This document shows, piece after piece, positions 18,012-27,020 of a DNA stretch of 64,000 bases; the stretch's first letter is position 1; each line of letters opens with the position of its first letter. The notes below the pieces were generated by a model that worked only from the letters and a program-made list of their open reading frames with translations, was not told where the DNA came from and did not search any database. The stretch spans positions 10,543 to 74,542 of the forward strand of contig JBNJEH010000006.1 of the NCBI GenBank assembly GCA_051745635.1. Reading direction: 5' to 3'. Both the position numbers and the translations under genes were made by a program. Source of the stretch: Brumimicrobium sp051745635 (lineage in GTDB: Bacteria > Bacteroidota > Bacteroidia > Flavobacteriales_D > Crocinitomicaceae).

Positions 18012-18839
18012 ATGGAGAAAAAACGGATATTTATTGTTGGGATTGCGCGTTCTGGAACTACGCTGTTGCAAAGCATAATTGGTAATCATCGGGAGGTCGC
18101 AACCTTTCCTGAGAGTCATTTTTTTGATCGATCATTACCCAAACAAAAATGGCTTCGGGCCATCCATAAACTAAAACCGCAACACAACGATTTGATTCGA
18201 TCCTTTTTGGCTGATATTCAATTACCTGATATATACGAACCGTACAAAGGTGATCCGAGAGATCTCAATGCCTGGTGCCAATATATCATCTCTGTTTATG
18301 ACAGCATCGCAGAACATTCTAAAAAAAGTACCTGGCTCGAAAAAACACCGCTTCATCTCCATTATACGGATCTCATCGAAAAAAACACAAAAAATGTTCA
18401 CTTTTTGCACATGGTTCGGGAACCGATCGCCAACATAGCTGCAATCTATCAGGTTAGCAAGCAACACCCGGGAAGTTTTAATCAATCCACTATAAAAAAA
18501 GCTACGCAACGCTATCTTCGCGAAATAAAAATAACGGACGCAAATATCAAAAAAAACAACCACCATTTAGTTCGATATGAGAACATCGTCGAGGCACCCA
18601 GAGAGACGATCGAGCAAGTGTGTGAACAATTAGGCTTATCTTATAGTGATAATCTTTTAAACTTTCAAAAAACAGCAAAAGATGTACAGCAATCAGATGA
18701 AAGCTGGAAACAAAACAATACGAACACAATAAGGAAACAAAATAAGATCGACGACCGAATGACCGAAGCTGAACAAAAATACGTGAAAAGTCAGCTAAAA
18801 AGATTAAACACTAAAATTCTGGATTTTTACAATGACTAA
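18012..18839 (+). CDS. Sulfotransferase (PAPS-dependent), second copy
   Basis: A 275-residue sulfotransferase. The PAPS loop GIARSGTTLLQSIIGNH is at the N-terminus (about 9-25), with FPESHFFD following. The 3'-phosphate site is FLHMVREPIANIAA near 130. The frame is open further upstream (ATG at 17808), but that would run through the first sulfotransferase in another frame; the ATG at 18012 gives the correct family start. The end overlaps the glycosyltransferase start by eight bases (ATGACTAA), so the genes are co-translated. Confidence 0.88.
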   Translation: MEKKRIFIVGIARSGTTLLQSIIGNHREVATFPESHFFDRSLPKQKWLRAIHKLKPQHNDLIRSFLADIQLPDIYEPYKGDPRDLNAWCQYIISVYDSIAEHSKKSTWLEKTPLHLHYTDLIEKNTKNVHFLHMVREPIANIAAIYQVSKQHPGSFNQSTIKKATQRYLREIKITDANIKKNNHHLVRYENIVEAPRETIEQVCEQLGLSYSDNLLNFQKTAKDVQQSDESWKQNNTNTIRKQNKIDDRMTEAEQKYVKSQLKRLNTKILDFYND

Positions 18840-20034
18840 AAAACTGATCATAATAGAGTTTGATTATCACGCCGAAGTCCTGAGAAATACGTGTAAGATT
18901 CTCGAAAACGGAATTTTTGATGTGGATATCTTTACTACTCAGGAAATTTGGAGTAAAGTCGGTTTTAAACAACAAGACCTTCCTCCTCATTTTTCAATTT
19001 ACACATGCAGGCGCAATGCCGTAAAAAAATGCCTGACAGAACATCTACACGTTATAAACAGTGCCGATTGCATTTTATTTAATACGGCAGCCTCAAGATT
19101 TAAGCTCTACAACAACCTCGGTCTTAAACCGCAGAAAATCATTCGCATTCATAATGCCAATGCCAATTTCAACCGGCTCAGCAATACTTACAGTCCCATA
19201 TTCAATCCCTATTATATGTGGAAAGATTTCTCTCATTTTTTTCGCCAGGTTATTGGTAAATGCGCACATCGACAGATGAAAAGATTCATCGCAAACGCAG
19301 ATGGCTATGCGTTCTCTTCTGAAAAATTAAAAGAGTATGCTGTGAATCATTTCAACCTGGATAAAAAACAATGTATTGCGCTTCCATTGGTCTATACCAA
19401 CCAGGAGCTGCGGAAAGAGCCTCAGCAAAAAGCGCATTTCAATAAAATTACGCTAACAGTAGTAGGTAAAATTGATCCAAGAAACAGAAACTATCAGGAG
19501 ATCATTTCAGCGTTTGAAATAATTGCTAAAAAGACCAGAAATCTTCAGAAGAAAGTTGAGCTCGTTCTTTTGGGTGCATCAAATACAACTTACGGCAATC
19601 GTATATTGAAATCTCTGAAAGCATACACGCATGAATATGCAGAATTAAAGCACTTTGAGGGTTTTGTAAATGAGGAAGTCTTCCAGAACGAAATAGCGCG
19701 AACTGACTTTTTAATTATTCCCTCAAAAATAAAAACGAGATATACCATTTATACGGAGTGGTATGGTTATACAAAAATCTCCGGTGCAATTAATGATGTC
19801 GTAAAATACAACAAACCTGGATTCATTCGTGCCGTTTATCCCATAGATGATTCGCTGAAGAAAGTTCTGTTCCCATATCATTCACCTGAAGATTTATCAG
19901 AACAAGTCGTCAACCTGTTCCTGACTGACGATCTCCCCGCGACAGATTTCAGACAGATACAGGAGGATTTCTCCGCAGACCGAATTCAGACACTATACGA
20001 AAATGCGCTCACTCAATTTATGGAGCTCCATTAG
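18832..20034 (+). CDS. Glycosyltransferase-like protein (GT4/GT-B type)
   Basis: A 400-residue soluble protein. The C-terminal half has the look of a GT-B glycosyltransferase: LTVVGKIDPRNRNYQEIISAF (about 204-224), VELVLLGASN, FEGFVNEEVFQNEIARTDF, IIPSK, and a late segment KYNKPGFIR that matches the stretch where the sugar-nucleotide-binding glutamate lies in the family, although the usual EX7E motif is not clear. The N-terminal half is less conserved. Gene overlap with the sulfotransferase and the upstream flippase indicate a role in building the sulfated glycan. It converges stop-to-stop with the YfhO gene with no spacer. Confidence 0.72.
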   Translation: MTKKLIIIEFDYHAEVLRNTCKILENGIFDVDIFTTQEIWSKVGFKQQDLPPHFSIYTCRRNAVKKCLTEHLHVINSADCILFNTAASRFKLYNNLGLKPQKIIRIHNANANFNRLSNTYSPIFNPYYMWKDFSHFFRQVIGKCAHRQMKRFIANADGYAFSSEKLKEYAVNHFNLDKKQCIALPLVYTNQELRKEPQQKAHFNKITLTVVGKIDPRNRNYQEIISAFEIIAKKTRNLQKKVELVLLGASNTTYGNRILKSLKAYTHEYAELKHFEGFVNEEVFQNEIARTDFLIIPSKIKTRYTIYTEWYGYTKISGAINDVVKYNKPGFIRAVYPIDDSLKKVLFPYHSPEDLSEQVVNLFLTDDLPATDFRQIQEDFSADRIQTLYENALTQFMELH

Positions 20035-23004
20035 TCAGTCTTTCTCTTTAACTCTTTTATTCGGTAAAAGATAGTCTCTGGCGAAAAAGAAAATCATTAA
20101 ACCGAATAGCAGGATCGAGCCTGTCATAGCTATCGTATTCGATCGGTCAAAACGCGGCTCGTCAAATTCAAATATCAGTTCGTGATCACCAGAAGGCAAT
20201 ACTACTCCCCTCAGTAAATAATTCACGCGGTGAATATCGACTTCCTCACCATCAATATAAGCTTTCCATCCGTCCGGGTAATACACCTCCGAAAATACAC
20301 CAAACTGTTCACCGTCGGCTTGAACATCGTAGACAATCTTATTGGGAGCATAGTCCTTCATCTCGATAGATCCCTGACCAGAATAAGTCAATGAAGATAG
20401 CTCTTGTGCTGCTTCCTCTGCGATAATGGCCTCCCGACGCGGTTCAAAATCGTGGATCTTTCGAATCGACAACAGTGGAGTAAAACTGTTCGTGGTATCC
20501 TTTTTCAACTCGCGTTCTGGCATCCAGGAACGATTTCCCTTAACATCTTCCACATATTTTGCAGCAACACCTGAACGAACGGCATCCTCAATATCCACAG
20601 GAATGCTGTCTCCGCCGTAAAGTACAATTCTTTCGCGACCTGAAATGGTGTCGGAAGATTGCTCTTTTCCATTCACATAAAGCGTTTTATCACCTTCGTC
20701 CTGAACTATATATAAATTGCCCAGGGCCAATATTTCCTGATTGGGGTGCGGTTGAACATTTAACTCCTGTATCATCCAGCCGTTTCCTAAAGCACCCGGA
20801 TTTTCTCGTACGCCATCGCGCTGGATAAAATATTTAACATTCATCATGTTGAATATATCCATGTTACCTTCATCGATGTGAAAATCCTTCACGTTCTGAA
20901 TGCGCCGCAATTTTGCGCCGTGATAACCATTCAGAGCTTTGTGAAAATACGCGTCGCGCGAGGAGTTAAATCCACTCGATGCATTGTACACCCGATAGTT
21001 GGAGTTCAAGTTCAACGTTTGAAACTTCTCTGACCATACTTTGTTCGGATTGCTGCGCGAACGACGACCACGCTCACTATTCGAACCAATGGCATCAATC
21101 TTTTGCTTCAATTCCGGGCGATCCGATAATTCTGTTTGTAAAATTTGCTTGTCTGCCTGCGTCGGCTGTATGGGATAATTAAAATCAGCTTCATCCATCC
21201 AGTGAACATAACCGGAACGACCAGATTTCTCATTATTGAGGTAATTCAAGTCCACCAGCACCAAATCGATGATCGTAAACACGCCAAGTCCGGCAATAAT
21301 CCATTCCTTCCGAACCTGAATGCGCAAGTAAATCAAAACGAGAATAATACCAACCAGTAAAAATAAAATCGAACGTCCCATACTGGAGCGGTAAATGGAT
21401 TTGCGCACATCAACTAACGCATCAAACTGTTTATCGACGCGCTCCATCTGTTGTTGCACAACTTGATTTACTTGCTGGGGATTGTTGACGTCAATATCGT
21501 TTTGTTTCAGGCGCTGCGGATCTTCATTCATGAGCTGATTGCGCACCTGATCCTCATAGTTATAGATATAATCCCGCTCCCTGGGAGATAAATACCCGTC
21601 ACCTAATCCTGTAAAGGTTAAAATCACCATAACGGCCAATAAGCCACCTGCTCCAATGTAAAAAGGACGTATATTTGCTTTAATGCGCTCGCGTTCTTTA
21701 AATAATTTGCGCAGGAAAAGTACCGCCAACAACGGAATGATCAATTCGACAATCGCCAGTATTATCGTTACGGCGCGAAACTTATTATACCCCGGAATAT
21801 AATCGAGGAAAAAGTCCGTGAGTCCCATGAAATTCTTCCCCCAGGACAGTAGCAATGCTAGCACGGCCACACCCGCCAGTGACCACTTCAAGGGTCCTTG
21901 AAGATAGATCATACCCATCAAAGCGAGAAAGAACACAATAATCCCAAGGTAAACGGGGCCAGAAACAAAAGGTTGAGCCCCCCAGTACACATCGTTTTTT
22001 GCCACGAGGCTCGCTTTTCTCCGCAAATCTTTATCCTTGAGTAAGTCCGAAAATGGGCTGTCTTTGATGGCGTTATTCGACCCTCCTTTAACGTATGGCG
22101 AAAGCAATGTCATGGATTCACTGATGCCGTAGCTCCACTGCGTTATATAATCTTTATCGAGACCGGTATTCGTAGAAGATGTCGCCGATGTACCATCAGG
22201 ATTAATCGTAATGTCATTGCCTCCCCGAGTGGTGTGTTTTGCATAATCATTCGTCAGGGTAATATTCCCGTAATTAATACCGAGGGCGAAAAGATAGGCT
22301 ACCAAAATCCCTCCAGTAGCAGTCAGGAACCGCTTCCATTGTTGTTTTTGGATACCACGAGCGAATTCGGCTATACCAAATCCGACCAACACGATTCCGA
22401 GATAGTAACTGATCTGAAAGTGATTGGCACTGAGCTGCATGGACATAAATAGCGCCGATAATAAAATACCCCATTTCAGATTGTAGCGGTAAGCCATATA
22501 AAACGCTCCAATCACGGGACCCATCAAACCGATGGTAGCGGCTTTAGAATTGTGTCCTGCTTGCAGAATAATGATGTAATAGGAGGAAAAAGCAAATGCA
22601 AATGCACCAAAAATAGCCAGTTTTGGATCAACGCGCATACAGAGCAGCATGATATAAAATCCGATCAAATAGAGAAAAAACAGTCCGGCCGGAGATTTCA
22701 TCCCCAACCGAAGAACATCGGTTACTTCCTTGATCCATCGGCCTTTGTATTTGGTGGAAATCTGATAGGTCGGCATTCCCCCGAACATGGAATTTGTCCA
22801 GAGGGGCTCCTCATTTTCCACCGTCCGGAAGTGAGCAACTTCATTAGACATCCCTTTATACTGCTCTATATCATGTTGTTTCAGGAATTGACCACTGAAT
22901 TGTGGTCTGAAATAAATCAGGGTTACCAGAAAAAATAAACCCACTGCCAGCAAATGTATCCAGTGCTTTGAAAATAATCGTTTTAAATCTAATTTACCCG
23001 CCAT
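20035..23004 (-). CDS. YfhO family large membrane protein
   Basis: A 989-residue protein with many transmembrane helices: a block of about ten in the first 550 residues, one or two more near 560-600, a long extracytoplasmic domain (about 620-950) and a final helix near the C-terminus. Order and character match YfhO-type membrane proteins, which are GT-C-fold proteins linked in Firmicutes to glycosylation of cell-surface polymers. The late segment FSEVYYPDGWKAYIDGEEV is typical of the family in Bacteroidota. The substrate is unknown. It converges directly with the glycosyltransferase gene. Confidence 0.85.
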   Translation of the reverse strand: MAGKLDLKRLFSKHWIHLLAVGLFFLVTLIYFRPQFSGQFLKQHDIEQYKGMSNEVAHFRTVENEEPLWTNSMFGGMPTYQISTKYKGRWIKEVTDVLRLGMKSPAGLFFLYLIGFYIMLLCMRVDPKLAIFGAFAFAFSSYYIIILQAGHNSKAATIGLMGPVIGAFYMAYRYNLKWGILLSALFMSMQLSANHFQISYYLGIVLVGFGIAEFARGIQKQQWKRFLTATGGILVAYLFALGINYGNITLTNDYAKHTTRGGNDITINPDGTSATSSTNTGLDKDYITQWSYGISESMTLLSPYVKGGSNNAIKDSPFSDLLKDKDLRRKASLVAKNDVYWGAQPFVSGPVYLGIIVFFLALMGMIYLQGPLKWSLAGVAVLALLLSWGKNFMGLTDFFLDYIPGYNKFRAVTIILAIVELIIPLLAVLFLRKLFKERERIKANIRPFYIGAGGLLAVMVILTFTGLGDGYLSPRERDYIYNYEDQVRNQLMNEDPQRLKQNDIDVNNPQQVNQVVQQQMERVDKQFDALVDVRKSIYRSSMGRSILFLLVGIILVLIYLRIQVRKEWIIAGLGVFTIIDLVLVDLNYLNNEKSGRSGYVHWMDEADFNYPIQPTQADKQILQTELSDRPELKQKIDAIGSNSERGRRSRSNPNKVWSEKFQTLNLNSNYRVYNASSGFNSSRDAYFHKALNGYHGAKLRRIQNVKDFHIDEGNMDIFNMMNVKYFIQRDGVRENPGALGNGWMIQELNVQPHPNQEILALGNLYIVQDEGDKTLYVNGKEQSSDTISGRERIVLYGGDSIPVDIEDAVRSGVAAKYVEDVKGNRSWMPERELKKDTTNSFTPLLSIRKIHDFEPRREAIIAEEAAQELSSLTYSGQGSIEMKDYAPNKIVYDVQADGEQFGVFSEVYYPDGWKAYIDGEEVDIHRVNYLLRGVVLPSGDHELIFEFDEPRFDRSNTIAMTGSILLFGLMIFFFARDYLLPNKRVKEKD

Positions 23005-23090
23005 TGGTCGATGATTTTATGAATAAAACCGTGAATATAATAAAAGAGAAGTATTCTTGTACAATTACCAAAAGGTGATTTTCAAAATAC

Positions 23091-23672
23091 CTACCCGTGC
23101 ATCGTCTCCTTTTTGCCGTAACGCTCCATCAGTTCGGCTTCATAGTCGAGAAATTCCTGCCATCGGCGTTCGACATCAATCTTGCGGGCATATTTGCGGG
23201 CGAAATTTAAAAACATGGTGTAATGCCTTGCTTCGCTCTCCATGAGTTCTTTGTAAAAAACGCGCAGTTCAGCATCTGAAATATGTTCAGATAAGAGACG
23301 AAATCGCTCACAACTCCGCGCCTCTACCATTGCTCCAAATAGCATGCGTTCGACGAATTGTTGCTCCTCGCCCCCACCTTTCCGAATGAATGCCAACAAG
23401 TCATGTATATATTCATCCCTGCGCTCTCTGCCCAACTTTAAATTTCGTTTGCGCAATTCGCGATGTACCATTTGAAAATGCTCCATTTCTTCCTTGACTA
23501 ATTCGCCCATGGCTTCAACGACATCGGGGTATTGTGGAAATTTTACTATTACCGTAATCGCATTTGATGCCGCCTTTTGCTCGCAATAAGCGTGATCGGT
23601 TAAGATTTCCTCAATATTTTTTTCAACAATATTTACCCAGCGCGGATCCGTTGGTAATTTTAGCCCCAGCAT
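23091..23672 (-). CDS. miaE: tRNA-(ms2io6A)-hydroxylase MiaE
   Basis: A 193-residue di-iron monooxygenase that hydroxylates the modified adenosine at position 37 of certain tRNAs. The ferritin-like iron ligands are visible as DHAYCEQKAASNA, EEMEHFQMVHRE, EARSCERF and ESEARHYTMF. The frame is open 40 codons further up, but MLGLKLPTDPRW is the usual start, and a promoter -7 element overlaps the region just upstream. It is a stand-alone gene. Assignment is firm. Confidence 0.92.
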   Translation of the reverse strand: MLGLKLPTDPRWVNIVEKNIEEILTDHAYCEQKAASNAITVIVKFPQYPDVVEAMGELVKEEMEHFQMVHRELRKRNLKLGRERRDEYIHDLLAFIRKGGGEEQQFVERMLFGAMVEARSCERFRLLSEHISDAELRVFYKELMESEARHYTMFLNFARKYARKIDVERRWQEFLDYEAELMERYGKKETMHG

Positions 23673-23689
23673 AACGTTCTCTTTTTTTA

Positions 23690-23697
23690 CAAAAATA
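23690..23697 (-). promoter_or_regulatory. -7 promoter element of miaE
   Basis: TATTTTTG on the minus strand, an exact TAnnTTTG match, 17 bases before the chosen ATG. Its position supports the ATG at 23672 over the upstream one, which would lie before the promoter. Confidence 0.45.
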
Positions 23698-23908
23698 ATA
23701 ATTGCTTTAGAGCAACAGACTTTTCCTACAAAAGAGATTTTCAGCCCCCGCCGATACAGCTGCAACAGCAACTCGATGAAATTGTTCAACACTATGTTCT
23801 AAAGGATTCAAACAAAAATGCCACCTCCCGAAACCACTGTTAAACGACTGTACTGGTGCAACTGTTTCCACATATTTTCAGGAAGAATTGCAAATCCGTA
23901 TTGATTTA

Positions 23909-23940
23909 TTTAGATAAATAAAGAAAATTACTTAGTTTTG
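23909..23940 (+). promoter_or_regulatory. Promoter of the PKD/T9SS type B gene
   Basis: TTTA (23909-23912), 20 bases, TAGTTTTG (23933-23940). The -7 half is an exact consensus match and the transcript would have a leader of about 33 bases before the ATG at 23977. Confidence 0.5.
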
Positions 23941-23976
23941 GAACTTAGAATAATACAACCAAGAATCGTATTAATT

Positions 23977-25320
23977 ATGAAAAAACTAGTTACACTCCTA
24001 TTGTTGAGCCTAACCTTCGGAGCTTCGTCACAATCACCTACTGCTGATTTCACACCGAGTGCAACAGATATCTGTGAGGGTGATTGCATCGATATTACTG
24101 ACAACTCTACTGGCAATAATCTCAACGCTTGGAACTGGACGTTCAATGGCGGTACTCCAGCAACTTCAACTGATCAAGACCCTACCAATATTTGTTTTAA
24201 TACAGCTGGTTCCTATGACATCACACTGGAAGTTACGGACGATGATGGCACAGATATCGCAACGCAATCTATTAATGTTGCCACTTGTAACAGCGGTCCG
24301 ACTGCAGATTTCACTCCTGGTTCGAACAATTTGTGTGCAGAAGACTGCATAGATTTTTCAGATAACTCTTCAGGGAATGGAATTACAGACTGGAACTGGA
24401 CATTCAACGGTGGTACGCCTGCAACTTCAACGGATCAGAATCCTGCCAATATTTGCTTTGATACACCCGGTACATATGATGTGATTTTGGAGGTGACCGA
24501 TGCGGATGGAACTGATCAAATAACGCAGTCACTTACAGTAGACACTTGTGGCAGTGCTCCTGAAGCGAGCTTTTCAACAGATACGCTTTCCATTTGCAGG
24601 TTCGACTGCATCGACTTTACAGATGAAACGACAGGTGATCCAACTGATTGGAATTGGACGTTTGAAGGTGCCACTCCGGCTTTCTCAACGGAACAGAATC
24701 CAACAAATATTTGTTTTGATACAACAGGAACTTACGATGTAACGCTCACCGTTTCTAATGATTTCGGAACAGACGACACCACGCAGACTGTTGAAGTTAT
24801 GGTTCTTCCGGCGATTGATGCCTGGGGTGATACAACAATTGATATTGGCGGTGCAGCCTCCATAGAATACGAACAAATCGATCCCGGCAATTTCTTCTGG
24901 GATCCGAATGATAATGTAGAATGTGTTACGCCAACCTGTGACAGTGCACTTGCAACGCCATTGCTCACTACGCCCTATTACGCTTCAGTAGAAGGTATGA
25001 ATGGCTGTATCGGAAGGGATACCGTTCTCGTAACTGTGAATTTTGAAGACGTCGTGGATGTCCCGTCAGCTTTCTCTCCGAATAACGATGGAGTCAACGA
25101 CTCCCTCAAAGTACTCGGTCTCGGAATTGTATCGATTGAATTTAAGATTTACAACCGTTATGGACAACTCGTGTATGAATCAAAAGATCTCAGTGAGGGT
25201 TGGGACGGAACACTGAATGGTGAACCGCTGAATCAGGGCGTATTTGTTTGGACGCTAAAATACGACCTCATCGACGGAACAAGTGGTGAGAAAAGTGGAA
25301 ATACAACCTTAATTAAATAA
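23977..25320 (+). CDS. Secreted protein with three PKD repeats and a T9SS type B (gliding motility-associated) sorting domain
   Basis: A 447-residue exported protein. A signal peptide (MKKLVTLLLLSLTFGASSQ) is followed by three PKD-like repeats of about 90 residues, each with a cysteine pair (ICEGDCIDI, LCAEDCIDF, ICRFDCIDF) and the core WNWTFNGGTPATS or variant. A fourth, shorter beta region follows. The C-terminal 85 residues are a CHU_C/type B sorting domain (VPSAFSPNNDGVNDSL, FKIYNRYGQLVYES, GWDGTLNGEPLNQG). A longer frame starts at 23938, but the ATG at 23977 gives the signal peptide. The adjacent PorP/SprF gene is the expected partner for export. Confidence 0.9.
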   Translation: MKKLVTLLLLSLTFGASSQSPTADFTPSATDICEGDCIDITDNSTGNNLNAWNWTFNGGTPATSTDQDPTNICFNTAGSYDITLEVTDDDGTDIATQSINVATCNSGPTADFTPGSNNLCAEDCIDFSDNSSGNGITDWNWTFNGGTPATSTDQNPANICFDTPGTYDVILEVTDADGTDQITQSLTVDTCGSAPEASFSTDTLSICRFDCIDFTDETTGDPTDWNWTFEGATPAFSTEQNPTNICFDTTGTYDVTLTVSNDFGTDDTTQTVEVMVLPAIDAWGDTTIDIGGAASIEYEQIDPGNFFWDPNDNVECVTPTCDSALATPLLTTPYYASVEGMNGCIGRDTVLVTVNFEDVVDVPSAFSPNNDGVNDSLKVLGLGIVSIEFKIYNRYGQLVYESKDLSEGWDGTLNGEPLNQGVFVWTLKYDLIDGTSGEKSGNTTLIK

Positions 25321-25337
25321 AGCTAATTGCAAGAGTC

Positions 25338-26339
25338 ATGAAATATATAATTGCGAGTATAATACTATTTTCTGTTACTTCAACCTGGTCTCAACAGGGA
25401 AGAAATTTCAGCATGTGGTTCCACAATAATATGCAACACAACCCCGCTGCAGTTGCTACAAACGATAACGACATGCAGCTTTTTACTAATTTTAGATACC
25501 AGTACTTCACGGTGACGGACAAGCCGTATCAAACTATTTCCGGGAGTATCGAAGGTAAATTGTTTCGTTCTGATACGAGAAATGGTTACCTCGGCATTGG
25601 AGGATCTTTCATGAATGACATGAGTGGTGACGGACGCTATAGTAACAATCAATTCACCATCCCCATCGCCTATCACCTCTTTTTCAACGAAAATAACTTC
25701 ATGTCGGTCGGTGTTTCACCCGGAATGTATCAACGATCCATATCCCCTGGAAATTTCACTTGGGAATCCCAATGGAACGGTTACGAATTCAATAACAGCC
25801 AGCCATCGGAAAATGTAGCCAATGCAAGCGTAGCTAATTTTGATTTAGGTGCCGGTGTTTTTTACAACTACAAGGAGGATAATACGCGCAAAATATACTT
25901 TGGCTTTGCTACGCAGCACATTCTTCAGCCCAAATTAGACTTTAACATACGCGATAATCTGGCGCGACGATTCACTGCTCAAGCTGGTGCAAATTACAAA
26001 TTTGACAACAGTACATTTGGAATATCACCACAGGTCATCGCCATGTTTCAGGGACCCAATCGCAATATTATGTTTGGTTCTAATTTTGACTTCTACCTGC
26101 AGGAACCTTCAAAGCGAACGTTGTTTTTTCAGCCCACAATTTTCTCATTCGGTATTTATCACCGGATAAAAGATGCCGTGGTAGCTAATTTTCAGTATAC
26201 ATTTAAAGGGATGACGATTGCGCTGTCTTATGACTCCAATATTAACACGATGCTGCCGGCTTCAAAATCAGTTGGCGCGTTGGAACTGGCGCTCAAATAC
26301 GACCTCATCTGGGATAAGAAAGGGAAATTCATCTATTAG
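25338..26339 (+). CDS. PorP/SprF family type IX secretion system outer-membrane protein
   Basis: A 333-residue beta-barrel protein with a signal peptide ending at TWSQQ. The family opening is clear (FSMWFHNNMQHNPAAVA, with the conserved Asn-Pro-Ala), and alternating hydrophobic strands run to a C-terminal strand. PorP/SprF proteins sit in the outer membrane, and each commonly serves a partner protein with a type B sorting domain, which here is the preceding gene 17 bases upstream. The pair is probably one operon. Confidence 0.9.
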   Translation: MKYIIASIILFSVTSTWSQQGRNFSMWFHNNMQHNPAAVATNDNDMQLFTNFRYQYFTVTDKPYQTISGSIEGKLFRSDTRNGYLGIGGSFMNDMSGDGRYSNNQFTIPIAYHLFFNENNFMSVGVSPGMYQRSISPGNFTWESQWNGYEFNNSQPSENVANASVANFDLGAGVFYNYKEDNTRKIYFGFATQHILQPKLDFNIRDNLARRFTAQAGANYKFDNSTFGISPQVIAMFQGPNRNIMFGSNFDFYLQEPSKRTLFFQPTIFSFGIYHRIKDAVVANFQYTFKGMTIALSYDSNINTMLPASKSVGALELALKYDLIWDKKGKFIY

Positions 26340-26351
26340 TCAACAAAAGCA

Positions 26352-26951
26352 TTGAATTACCTGGGACATCTTTATTTCTCAGATGACCAGCATTCACTTA
26401 TGTTGGCTAATTTGTACGGAGATTTTTTTAAAGGTCGCCAGTTTGATAAACTACCTTCAGTCGTTCGCCGGGGTGTTCGTTTACACCGGGAGATTGATGA
26501 TTATTTTGATCATCACCCCGCTATACGAAAGCTCCGAAAAATATTGGCGAAAGACCTCCCAAAAATTGCCGGTATTGCCATAGATTTGTATATCGATCAC
26601 CTCCTGGCGCAATATTGGACCAAATATTGTCATCGCGCACTTCCTGAATTTTTGAACGATTTTTTCCGCTTTACCCACGACGAAGAAAATCTAAACTTTC
26701 CATCTTCCAAAAACTTCAAATATCCCGATTCATTTATTTTCTTGATTCGATTGATTGAAGAGAAAAACTGGATCCTTCGCTACCGCTCTTTAGAAGGGCT
26801 CGACATGGCATGTTATGGGCTGTCCAAACGCATTAGTTTTCAGAATAATCTCGATACCGCACCGATCGTCTATCACTTTTTTCAGCAAGACATTTTCGAA
26901 GCATTTGAGTGTTTTATGCAAGATGCGCGCCGTCATTTCCCGCACAGTTGA
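26352..26951 (+). CDS. Acyl carrier protein phosphodiesterase family protein
   Basis: A 199-residue member of the ACP phosphodiesterase (DUF479) family, which removes the phosphopantetheine arm from acyl carrier protein. Family features are the N-terminal NYLGHLYFS, NLYGDFFKG, the metal-binding GVRLHREIDDYFDHHP and IDLYIDHLLAQYW. The start is a TTG codon at 26352; no ATG fits, and the family begins exactly with M-N-Y-L. It lies 12 bases after the PorP/SprF gene. Confidence 0.85.
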   Translation: MNYLGHLYFSDDQHSLMLANLYGDFFKGRQFDKLPSVVRRGVRLHREIDDYFDHHPAIRKLRKILAKDLPKIAGIAIDLYIDHLLAQYWTKYCHRALPEFLNDFFRFTHDEENLNFPSSKNFKYPDSFIFLIRLIEEKNWILRYRSLEGLDMACYGLSKRISFQNNLDTAPIVYHFFQQDIFEAFECFMQDARRHFPHS

Positions 26952-27020
26952 CCAAATTCAACGCGCCAAAAGCAACACTTTCCAGATTATTTTCGTATAT
27001 TTAAGAAAGACATCACTATT

